Of a DNA stretch of 6,275 nt, positions 1 to 6,008 are shown piece after piece. The position numbers and the translations under genes are program-made. Source of the DNA: Erythrobacter sp. 34-65-8 (lineage in GTDB: Bacteria; Pseudomonadota; Alphaproteobacteria; Sphingomonadales; Sphingomonadaceae); contig NCJP01000099.1 in NCBI GenBank assembly GCA_002278985.1, positions 1-6,275 of the forward strand. The letters run 5' to 3'. Every line of letters begins with the position of its first letter. The first letter of the stretch is position 1. The notes beneath the pieces were generated by a model. The model saw only the letters and a program-made list of their open reading frames with translations, was not told the origin of the DNA and ran no database searches.

Positions 1-558
1 CAGTTCCTTGCCGGTGCCGCTGGCCCCCAGCAGCATGACCGACGCGCTGGTTGCGGCAACACGCTCGATCATCCGGGTTACTTTAAGCATTTCCGGCGCG
101 GCGGTGATCAGTCCACCCAACGCCTGATGGCTTTCAGTCGAACGTTCCACCAGCCGCCGGTTTTCCCCCTCGATCCGGTGGAGGTTGAGGGCCCGCCTGA
201 CAATCAGCCCCAGCGCCTCGATATCGACCGGCTTCTGGTAGAAATCGTAGGCGCCGAGTTCGATGGCCCTGAGCGCACTCTCACGAGCACCGTGGCCGGA
301 TGCGACCACCACTTTGGTGTCAGGCTTGAGCGCCATGATTTCCGCGAGAATGGCAAAGCCTTCGGTCGTGCCATCCGGATCCGGCGGCAGCCCGAGATCG
401 AGGGTCACCACATCAGGCGCCTCGTGCCGCAGGGCTGTCAACGCGCTTGCTCGGTCACCGGCGATGACCACCTCGAAGTCCTCGTAAGCCCATTTGAGCT
501 GGGCCTGGAGACCGGGATCGTCTTCCACGATCAGCAGCTTCGGGCGCTGTTCGACCAT
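1..558 (-). CDS. prsR: PrsR, XrtA/PEP-CTERM sigma-54-type response regulator (C-terminal part outside window)
   Basis: Only the first 186 codons are present; the gene runs off the left edge. Residues 7-125 form a receiver domain with acidic pocket D13/D14, phospho-acceptor D54 in the run LDLGLPPDPDG (characteristic of the PrsR family), switch residue S87 and conserved K109. A linker helix (about 126-145) leads into the start of an AAA+ sigma-54 interaction domain, with Walker A GASGTGKE at 178-185. The rest of the ATPase and the DNA-binding helix-turn-helix should lie beyond the edge. Family knowledge: PrsR works with PrsK and RpoN to switch on PEP-CTERM/exopolysaccharide genes. The ATG overlaps the prsK stop by one base (TGATG), with a GGAAG ribosome site 7 bases upstream, so it is translationally coupled to prsK. 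Walker A has Ala where most NtrC-like proteins have Glu (GESGTGKE); this may be a family trait. Confidence 0.93.
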   Translation of the reverse strand, partial: MVEQRPKLLIVEDDPGLQAQLKWAYEDFEVVIAGDRASALTALRHEAPDVVTLDLGLPPDPDGTTEGFAILAEIMALKPDTKVVVASGHGARESALRAIELGAYDFYQKPVDIEALGLIVRRALNLHRIEGENRRLVERSTESHQALGGLITAAPEMLKVTRMIERVAATSASVMLLGASGTGKEL

Positions 559-2654
559 CACGCGGCTTCCATTTCCGGATAGGGCATGCCCGCCTCGGCC
601 AGCGGCAGCCGGATGACGAAGCGCGTTCCAAGACCTTCGCGCGAGTCGACTTCAAGCGAGCCGCCCATCGCGCGAACCAGTTCGCGCGCTTCGAAGGCCC
701 CGATGCCGAAGCCGCCGTTTTTCGAGGACACGAACGGTTTGAACAGCCCGTTCCGGACAAATTCGGCCGACATGCCCGTGCCTGAATCGACCACCTGGAT
801 GATTGCCGAGCCCTTTTCCGCCGAAACCTCCAACAACACCGCCGCCCGCGGATCGCTGGCTTCGATGGCATTCTGGACGAGGTGTGACAGCGCCTGCTCC
901 AGCGCCTCGCCAGCGGCATGTGCCATGCACGGGGCATGGATGATCGCACTGACCGGGTGGTTGGCCGTGTGGCGCTGTGCCAGACGGTTGGCCAGCCCGG
1001 CCAGGTCCACCTCGCTCCGCACGTCACCGCCGCCCGCGCCATACCGCCCCAACCGGGCGAGCAAGGTGGTCAGCTTTTCCGAGCTGTTGCGCAGGGTGAC
1101 GAGCATATCGGCGCGGAAAGCCGGGTTGTCGGCATGCTTTTCAGCATTGCGAGCCAGCAAGCCAAGCTGACTCGCCAGGTTCTTGATGTCGTGCAGCACG
1201 AAGGCCATCCGGCGGTTGAACTCGTCAAACCGCGCCGCGTCCATCAGGGCCTGCTGGGTCTGCTGTTCGGCCAGATAGCTTGCCAGCTGCTGTCCGGCGA
1301 CTTTCAGCAGATCCAGATCCTCCCAGTCGAGCCGCCGGCTTTCCGCCGGTCGGGAGAGCAGGACCACCCCGGTCAGCCGGTCGAAATGGAGCAAGGGGAC
1401 CAGTGCCCAGCAGCGTGGATCGGATTTCAGCCAGTCCCCAATCACCGCCGCCTCGCCGTGCCGCCCGGTTCCGGCACGGACCTCGTCCATTTCGACGATG
1501 TAGCTCTCTTTCGTCATGAGCGCAGCCAAACCCGACGAAAGTGCCTCGCCCGGCACGGCGATATCGGGCCATTGCCAGCGAGCAACGTGGACGAACGCCC
1601 CGGTCTCGTCCGGCAGCAGCAGCAGACCGGACGGGCTTTCCGTAATGTCGGCGAGCGCGCGGATCACCCGCTCGGTCAGCGGCACCGTTCCGCCCCGGCC
1701 GACCGTCTGGTTGAACCGCAGCCATTCCGCGCGGTAGTCGTAGCGGTGCTGGAACAGGTTCTTGAGCACGGTAACCCGCACCCAGTCCCGCAGGCGCTTT
1801 GACGGCATCCAGTAAAGTGCGGCCATCGAGCCGAAGAAAACGAAGCCGACCTGTGCCAGTCGCCCGAAATCGCCGCCAAGAGCGTCCAGCCACTGGGCGA
1901 AGGCGATCATGAACAGCAGGTAGGCCGCGATCACCAGCAGCGACAGGCTCTGGAAAGCCATGGCGCGCGATGGTTTGAGTCCGGCGCGGGCGCGGCGCGG
2001 GCTCAGCCCGATGGCGATCGCGCAAACAGCAAACATGACCAGCAATCCGTGGAGCGATTGCAGCTGTGCGGACTGCCCGCCAAGATAGGTCACTGTGTAT
2101 AGGTTGAGATCGTAGAGCCACAAGGCCGAAAGGCCGATGGCGCTCCACCGCAGAACCTGACGCGCTGCGCCCGTGGCCCCGGCGTAGAGGTTGTGCAGCA
2201 TGACCAGTGCGCCAATCGCGACCAGCATGTTGAACATCGCCTGGATCTCGAACGCAAGGGCCGCCACTGGCGGTGTATCCGCGAATTCAGCACGGACCAG
2301 CAGCACGGCGGGCTGCAACCCTTCGACAAAGGCGAGCGCCGCAATCACCGGCCGGATTGGCCTCAGGCTGCGGTGGCGTCCATCGACCTCGAACAGACGA
2401 TAAAGGACATGCAGCCAGGCAATATCCCGCACTGTTTCGCCGAACGAAGCAGAGGGGCTCTGCGGGCCGAGCGCCGCGACGATCACGCACCAGCCAGCGG
2501 TGATGGATAGCGCCACCATGGTCGCCGTGCGGTCGGGCCGGTCACTGTCCTTGACCCCGGCCAACCACAAGGCGGCCCCGGCGCAGGCCAGAGCAGCCAA
2601 GAGGTGTGCGCCGAAACTGGCCAGTTGCCAGCCGCTCGATGCGATCTCGCTCAC
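558..2654 (-). CDS. prsK: PrsK, XrtA/PEP-CTERM system membrane sensor histidine kinase
   Basis: The product is a 698-residue membrane histidine kinase, about the usual length for PrsK. The N-terminal half (about 15-285) carries roughly eight or nine hydrophobic segments. A GAF-like sensor domain follows at about 310-455, then the kinase core. The H-box is FVLHDIKN with phospho-acceptor H488. The N-box is HLVQNAIEAS (N595), the G1 box is VDSGTGM (D623), and the G2 region is GGFGIG (647-652), followed by GLGTRFVIRLPL. It should autophosphorylate and pass the phosphate to PrsR, encoded directly downstream. I chose the GTG at 2654: it overlaps the upstream stop as GTGA and has a GGAGGG ribosome site 6 bases upstream. 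A longer frame opens at another GTG (2672) but would cover that ribosome site. The signal it senses is unknown. Family assignment rests on the HDIKN box, layout and gene neighbourhood. Confidence 0.92.
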   Translation of the reverse strand: MSEIASSGWQLASFGAHLLAALACAGAALWLAGVKDSDRPDRTATMVALSITAGWCVIVAALGPQSPSASFGETVRDIAWLHVLYRLFEVDGRHRSLRPIRPVIAALAFVEGLQPAVLLVRAEFADTPPVAALAFEIQAMFNMLVAIGALVMLHNLYAGATGAARQVLRWSAIGLSALWLYDLNLYTVTYLGGQSAQLQSLHGLLVMFAVCAIAIGLSPRRARAGLKPSRAMAFQSLSLLVIAAYLLFMIAFAQWLDALGGDFGRLAQVGFVFFGSMAALYWMPSKRLRDWVRVTVLKNLFQHRYDYRAEWLRFNQTVGRGGTVPLTERVIRALADITESPSGLLLLPDETGAFVHVARWQWPDIAVPGEALSSGLAALMTKESYIVEMDEVRAGTGRHGEAAVIGDWLKSDPRCWALVPLLHFDRLTGVVLLSRPAESRRLDWEDLDLLKVAGQQLASYLAEQQTQQALMDAARFDEFNRRMAFVLHDIKNLASQLGLLARNAEKHADNPAFRADMLVTLRNSSEKLTTLLARLGRYGAGGGDVRSEVDLAGLANRLAQRHTANHPVSAIIHAPCMAHAAGEALEQALSHLVQNAIEASDPRAAVLLEVSAEKGSAIIQVVDSGTGMSAEFVRNGLFKPFVSSKNGGFGIGAFEARELVRAMGGSLEVDSREGLGTRFVIRLPLAEAGMPYPEMEAA

Positions 2655-4036
2655 CGCGCCCCCTCCGACCACAGCACGACGCGCAGGGTCTGGAGCAGGA
2701 TCAACAGGTCAAGGAATGGCGTATAGTTTTTGGCGTAATACAGGTCGTATTCGAGCTTGTTGCGCGAATCTTCCACGCTGGCCCCGTAAGGGTAATTGAT
2801 CTGCGCCCAACCGGTGATCCCTGGTTTGACCATGTGGCGCTCGGCATAATAGGGCAGGTGTTCTTCAAGCTCAGCAACGAACTTCGGCACTTCCGGGCGG
2901 GGGCCGACGAAACTCATCTCGCCCTTGAGCACACTCCAGGTCTGGGGCAGTTCGTCGATCCGCACCTTGCGGATGAACCGTCCCAGCCGGGTAATGCGCG
3001 GATCGTTCTTTTCGGCCCACTTGACCCCGTCCTTCTCGGCATCCGTGCGCATCGAGCGCAGCTTGATTACCTCGAATGTCTCGCCATAAAGGCCGACCCG
3101 CTGCTGGCGGAAGAATGCCGGGCCCTTGCTGTCGAGTTTCACCAGCACGGCAAACAGCGCAATCACCGGCAAGGTCAGCAACAGCAGCAGACCACTGGCC
3201 AGGATATCGAACACGCGCTTGGCCGCGCTCGAGACCATCCGGCCGGAGGAAAACCCGTCGGAAAAAATGAGCCAGCTCGGATTGACCGAATCGAGATCGA
3301 CCCGGCCCGTCTCCCGCTCCATGAAGCTGCTGAAATCGTTGACGTGCACCCCTTGCGTCTTGATCCGCAGCAAGTCCTTCAGCGGAAGCGAGTTGCGCCG
3401 CTCCTCAAGCGCCAGGACGACTTCGCTTACGCCCAGCTTGGCCACGAAGGCCCCAAGGTCGTGGATAGCGGATCGCGGAATGGCCTCTGCCACGACGGGC
3501 GCCCCGTCGCTCATCTTGATGAAGGCAACCAGCACGAACCCGCTTTCGGGCCGCTCAGCCAGCAGCCGCAGCCGCTCCGCCCGTGCGCCTGCGCCAAGCA
3601 CCATGACCCGGCGCCGGAAGGCGGTTGTTCCGATCAGGGATCCGGTAATCAGCCGGTTGAACAGCAGCAGCACGACCGCGATGATCATCGCGAACAGCAG
3701 GGTTGATCGCCAGAAAGTGCTCCCGGGGAACAGGAAATCCAGCACCGACAGGGCGATGATGCCCAGGCTGACGGCCACAAGCAGCCGCGCGCCCGCATAA
3801 CGCACGGAACGCAAGGCCATGCTGCTGTAGACGCCGACCGCGATCATGGCAGTCCAGACCACCAGCGCAAAGCCGGCCATCGGAACGAGCCGGTTGGCCA
3901 ACTGGCCAGGGTCTATCCCGGCTCGTGACGCCCGCAGCTGCCAGGCGATTTCACCCGTCACCAGCAGGATGAGCAGGTCGAGCAGCCCCAGCAGAAGCAC
4001 TGCATGCGGAATATAATGCTTGAACAGGCGGATCAT
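2651..4036 (-). CDS. XrtA/PEP-CTERM-associated sugar-phosphate transferase (TIGR03013-type, WbaP/WcaJ-like)
   Basis: This 461-residue membrane enzyme should transfer a hexose-1-phosphate from a nucleotide sugar to undecaprenyl phosphate at the inner membrane, the first committed step of exopolysaccharide assembly. Hydrophobic segments lie at about 11-33, 52-72, 86-103 and 111-129. A Rossmann-like domain follows (VMVLGAGARAERL, 144-156), then a membrane anchor at about 277-300. The C-terminal bacterial sugar transferase domain starts at KRVFD (273-277) and includes FRQQRVG (309-315), KLRSM (325-329), the catalytic-type DELPQ (D361/E362), SFVGPRP (375-381) and KPGITGWAQINYPYG (404-418). The start MIRLFKHYIP fits the TIGR03013 family. 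It heads the prs operon; its stop overlaps the prsK start by 4 bases. The nearest ribosome site (AGAGGAG) is about 15 bases from the ATG and partly inside a hairpin, which is unusual. The sugar donor cannot be told from sequence. Confidence 0.92.
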   Translation of the reverse strand: MIRLFKHYIPHAVLLLGLLDLLILLVTGEIAWQLRASRAGIDPGQLANRLVPMAGFALVVWTAMIAVGVYSSMALRSVRYAGARLLVAVSLGIIALSVLDFLFPGSTFWRSTLLFAMIIAVVLLLFNRLITGSLIGTTAFRRRVMVLGAGARAERLRLLAERPESGFVLVAFIKMSDGAPVVAEAIPRSAIHDLGAFVAKLGVSEVVLALEERRNSLPLKDLLRIKTQGVHVNDFSSFMERETGRVDLDSVNPSWLIFSDGFSSGRMVSSAAKRVFDILASGLLLLLTLPVIALFAVLVKLDSKGPAFFRQQRVGLYGETFEVIKLRSMRTDAEKDGVKWAEKNDPRITRLGRFIRKVRIDELPQTWSVLKGEMSFVGPRPEVPKFVAELEEHLPYYAERHMVKPGITGWAQINYPYGASVEDSRNKLEYDLYYAKNYTPFLDLLILLQTLRVVLWSEGAR

Positions 4037-4044
4037 CGGCCGGG

Positions 4045-4073
4045 GTCCGGACTCCTCTACAGAAGTCCGGACT
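4045..4073 (-). promoter_or_regulatory. 9-bp stem-loop / paired palindromes in the leader of the sugar transferase operon
   Basis: The 9-mer GTCCGGACT occurs at 4045-4053 and again at 4065-4073, where it is preceded by A, making AGTCCGGACT a perfect palindrome. Because the unit is nearly self-complementary, the two copies can also pair as a 9-bp stem (4045-4053 with 4064-4072) around a 10-base loop. On the minus strand the loop reads TCTGTAGAGG and carries most of the only purine-rich ribosome-site candidate. The stem ends 8 bases before the ATG. The copies are 20 bases apart, about two helical turns, so a DNA operator is an equally good reading. No T-run follows on either strand, so it does not look like a terminator. 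The role is inferred. Confidence 0.5.
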
Positions 4074-4095
4074 AGCGGCCAGAAATGAAATGTCG

Positions 4096-4122
4096 GTAAA
4101 CTTTACATCGCTCTGGTTAACC
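4096..4122. promoter_or_regulatory. Two short perfect palindromes in the spacer upstream of the exopolysaccharide operon
   Basis: GTAAACTTTAC (4096-4106, symmetric around one central base) and GGTTAACC (4115-4122) lie 8 bases apart in the only noncoding stretch upstream of the sugar transferase gene, 60-90 bases before its start. This is a plausible place for transcription factor binding. No convincing -35/-10 pair and no -24/-12 (GG-N10-GC) element could be placed on the minus strand here, so the promoter itself is not identified. Short AT-rich palindromes can occur by chance. Confidence 0.3.
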
Positions 4123-4142
4123 GCGGGGTAGGATTCGACAGA

Positions 4143-4427
4143 TCAGCGGGCAACCTCGTCCGCCGCATCCTGCGCCGCATCACCCACCTGCTGGGCCGCA
4201 TCGCCCACGTCCCTGGCGGCATCGGCGACAGCCGTGTCCTTGGCGCTTTCTGCGGCACCAAACTGACCAAACAGGAACAGTGCTGCAATCGCGGCGATAA
4301 TCAGCACCACGATCAGCAGCCATCCGCCGCCGCCGCCGCGGCGCTCTGCGCTGTCATGGATCACGGTCGTATTGGTGTGGGTGTTGCCATCGGCGTCACG
4401 CGTTTCAGTGATACGTTCTTCGGTCAT
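4143..4427 (-). CDS. Small single-pass membrane protein with Ala-rich heptad-repeat tail
   Basis: I do not recognise this 94-residue protein as a named family. Residues 1-30 are polar and charged (MTEERITETRD...), followed by a Gly run (31-35), a single hydrophobic segment (about 36-54, WLLIVVLIIAAIAALFLFG), and an Ala/Asp/Gln-rich tail. The tail from V67 to the end R94 is four consecutive heptads of the pattern VGDAAQx, likely an amphipathic or coiled-coil helix. There is no lipobox and no cleavable signal peptide; it should be an anchored membrane protein with unknown orientation. The ATG at 4427 is preceded by GGAG with 7-base spacing; an in-frame TTG at 4454 upstream lacks this support. 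It starts 39 bases after the stop of the ScfR-type regulator on the same strand, so the two may share a transcript. Similar small one-helix proteins are common in sphingomonads as hypotheticals. Confidence 0.8.
   Translation of the reverse strand: MTEERITETRDADGNTHTNTTVIHDSAERRGGGGGWLLIVVLIIAAIAALFLFGQFGAAESAKDTAVADAARDVGDAAQQVGDAAQDAADEVAR
4146..4229 (-). repeat. Four tandem heptad (21-bp) coding repeats
   Basis: The last 28 codons of the small membrane protein encode four heptads: VADAARD, VGDAAQQ, VGDAAQD and AADEVAR. The two central units (4188-4208 and 4167-4187) match at 17 of 21 bases, so the repeat is visible in the DNA and suggests internal duplication. The outer units are more diverged. 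Confidence 0.6.
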
Positions 4428-4466
4428 GTTCTCTCTCCGCTCATGAGCCGCCAAACGCGGGAAGCA

Positions 4467-5858
4467 TCAGCCGGTTCCACCCTCCCCGAAGGTGAACGAG
4501 CTGCCACCGCGGCTCAATCGGTCGAAAGACAGCGTGGCTCCGCGCGGCGGCAATGACCGCTGGCGGCAGTCCCTGATATGGCAGCGGGCGCAGCCGGGCC
4601 CGATGCGGACGGCATCTTCGCGCCGCAACGACACGCCGCGGGCATGAGCCAGCTGGTCAGCAAGCCTGGCCTCGATCCCGATCGTCACGGCAAACCGGAC
4701 ATTGCTCCCCGCTCCTGCACCAACGGTGCGGGACATCGTCAGCCAGTGATCGCGCCCTGCCTCGGCCCCGTCAACTAGCACGGCCTGGACCCGCAGCTCA
4801 CTTTGCTGCTCGAAAGTGCGGTTCAGTTCCCACAATGGGCAGGTCGCCTCGCTTTCGAGCAAGGTGGCACCGCTTGCACCGGCGAAGCGTTTCGACACCT
4901 GCCCGGCCCGGTCGATCCGGGCCATGAAGAACGGCAGCCCCCGCTGACCGACCCGCTGGAGCGTGGTAAGCCGGTGCGCCAGCTGTTCAAAACTGACATT
5001 GAAGCGGCGCATCAGTACCGGAATATCATAACCGGTTGCATCGCAGGCGCGCAGGAAACGGCCATAGGGCATGATCAGCCCTGCGGCGAAATACCCCGTC
5101 AGGTGGCGCTCGAACAGCTGGCGCGCCGCGCCGTCAGCAAAACGCGGCCCTGCGGCGAAATTGGCGATCGCCTCGCCCTGCTCCAGCACCGCCAGCTGCT
5201 GCGCGACATGGAACGTCCGCGAGCTCGGGTCGAGCATCTCCGACAGTTGCAGCTGGCGCGCATGAAGGTCGAGCCTGCGGACGGCGCTGCCCATCACCTC
5301 TGCCGGCAGGATCCGGATGGTCAGTTGGTGCCGTTCCCGCAAACGCTCTGCTAGCGCGGGCCCGATTTCAGCCCGCGACAGCCGCAGTTCATCCGCGAGG
5401 TGTTCGGCGCTCGTATCGAGGTCGGCAAAGTGGTTCCGCCAGCGTTCGATTTCTCTCCGGCACTGCTGTAGCGGATCGTCGGCCTCCGCCGGGCCACGAC
5501 CTGCTGTGTCGAACAGCCGGGCAAAGGCCGCTGCGGCAGCCGGCGCTGCTGCGAGGAATTCGGCCGCATCGTCCCGCGCCAGTCCGAGGTCGGCGAAACG
5601 TTCATCGGCAAAGCGGCGCATCAAGCCATCGACCCCGCCAATCGATTCGTCCTCGCGCAGCAGGCGGGGATCGAAATCGAATGCTTCGACGGCCCGCATG
5701 ATGACACGTGCGGTCAAGGGCCGCTGGTTGCGCTCGATCAGGTTGAGGTAGCTGGGTGAGATGTCGAGGCGCTTCGCCATTGCGGCTTGTGTGAGCCCTT
5801 CGCGCTTGCGGAGGCGGCGCAGGGCGTGGCCGGCAAAGATTGCTGCTTCTGTCATCAT
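4467..5858 (-). CDS. XRE-family ScfR/RamB-type transcriptional regulator
   Basis: This 463-residue cytoplasmic regulator has an N-terminal XRE helix-turn-helix (about 10-65, with GLTQAAMAKRLDISPSYLNL and IERNQRPLT, the signature of the short-chain fatty acyl-CoA regulator group). An Ala-rich linker is followed by an IrrE/ImmA-like middle domain (about 170-300, with YFAAGLIMPY) that lacks the HExxH metal motif. The C-terminal ScfR domain has cysteines C340 (ATCPLWE) and C423/C426/C431 (CARCHIRDC), then RQRSLPP. Relatives include RamB of actinobacteria and PccR of Rhodobacter, which control acetate/glyoxylate or propionate genes in response to acyl-CoA status. The divergent neighbour is isocitrate lyase, so control of aceA, and probably of itself, is the likely job (inference). 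The gene opens ATGATG; neither ATG has a ribosome site upstream, and a -10-like element sits only a few bases away, suggesting a leaderless transcript. Confidence 0.88.
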   Translation of the reverse strand: MMTEAAIFAGHALRRLRKREGLTQAAMAKRLDISPSYLNLIERNQRPLTARVIMRAVEAFDFDPRLLREDESIGGVDGLMRRFADERFADLGLARDDAAEFLAAAPAAAAAFARLFDTAGRGPAEADDPLQQCRREIERWRNHFADLDTSAEHLADELRLSRAEIGPALAERLRERHQLTIRILPAEVMGSAVRRLDLHARQLQLSEMLDPSSRTFHVAQQLAVLEQGEAIANFAAGPRFADGAARQLFERHLTGYFAAGLIMPYGRFLRACDATGYDIPVLMRRFNVSFEQLAHRLTTLQRVGQRGLPFFMARIDRAGQVSKRFAGASGATLLESEATCPLWELNRTFEQQSELRVQAVLVDGAEAGRDHWLTMSRTVGAGAGSNVRFAVTIGIEARLADQLAHARGVSLRREDAVRIGPGCARCHIRDCRQRSLPPRGATLSFDRLSRGGSSFTFGEGGTG

Positions 5859-5861
5859 TTG

Positions 5862-5890
5862 AAAATATCAATACAAAATTACAAACTCAA
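5862..5890 (-). promoter_or_regulatory. Putative leaderless promoter of the ScfR-type regulator
   Basis: On the minus strand TTGAGT (5885-5890) and TATTTT (5862-5867) form a -35/-10 pair with 17-base spacing, each matching 4 of 6 consensus positions. Transcription would start around 5855-5858, exactly at the ATGATG start of the regulator, which fits the absence of a Shine-Dalgarno sequence. An inverted repeat TTGA-N5-TCAA (5859-5871) covers the -10 and could be an autoregulatory site. Confidence 0.4.
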
Positions 5891-5920
5891 CTGCAGATTT
5901 TCGCAGCGCAGACATATTAT
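5891..5920 (+). promoter_or_regulatory. Putative aceA promoter with an inverted repeat over a weak -35
   Basis: TATTAT (5915-5920) is a good -10 element facing aceA. At 18 bases upstream, CTGCAG (5891-5896) is a poor -35, as expected for an activated promoter. The inverted repeat CTGC-N8-GCAG (5891-5906) covers that -35. Transcription from about 5927 would give a leader of nearly 80 bases. Assignment is by position and consensus only. Confidence 0.4.
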
Positions 5921-5960
5921 TCTGTAATTTTCCCTGTCTCTCCGCGCCGCTCCCCTCCAC

Positions 5961-6008
5961 ATGGACCTCAAGGGCCTCAGCCCACCAGTTCGAGGAGATT
6001 CGCCATGA
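5961..6008 (+). other. Possible 15-codon upstream ORF overlapping the aceA start
   Basis: An ATG at 5961 opens a 15-codon frame (MDLKGLSPPVRGDSP) whose TGA stop (6006-6008) overlaps the aceA ATG (6005-6007) as ATGA, the usual layout of coupled translation. It contains a Pro-Pro pair and ends in Pro before the stop, both known to slow ribosomes. There is no purine-rich ribosome site before 5961, which weakens the case. It could be a leader peptide or chance. Confidence 0.25.
5992..5998 (+). promoter_or_regulatory. Ribosome binding site of aceA
   Basis: GAGGAGA lies 6 bases before the ATG at 6005. It is the strongest Shine-Dalgarno match in the window and fixes the aceA start. It lies inside the possible upstream ORF. 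Confidence 0.85.

Noticed and set aside
918..1802. 294-codon plus-strand frame opposite prsK
   Set aside because: It is antisense to the GAF and kinase core, and is Gln/Arg/Pro-rich as expected for a shadow frame.
2655..2672. Upstream GTG start for PrsK
   Set aside because: It would add six Gly-rich residues encoded over the ribosome site itself; the GTG at 2654 has that ribosome site and a standard 4-base overlap.
2606..3706. 366-codon open frame on the plus strand opposite the sugar transferase
   Set aside because: It lies entirely antisense to well-recognised prsK/sugar transferase coding sequence. Long antisense frames are common in GC-rich DNA, and its protein shows no domain I recognise.
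4045..4073. Stem-loop read as an intrinsic terminator
   Set aside because: No T-run follows the stem on either strand, and it sits 8 bases before a start codon.
4037..4142. Sigma-54 (-24/-12) promoter for the prs operon
   Set aside because: No GG-N10-GC with a TGGCAC/TTGCA-like context was found on the minus strand of the spacer.
4439..4448. GCTCATGAGC palindrome just upstream of the small membrane protein gene
   Set aside because: It is a single 10-bp palindrome next to a ribosome site with no second copy or tail; too little to call an operator or terminator.
4428..4454. Upstream TTG start for the small membrane protein
   Set aside because: TTG has no ribosome site, whereas ATG at 4427 has GGAG with 7-base spacing.
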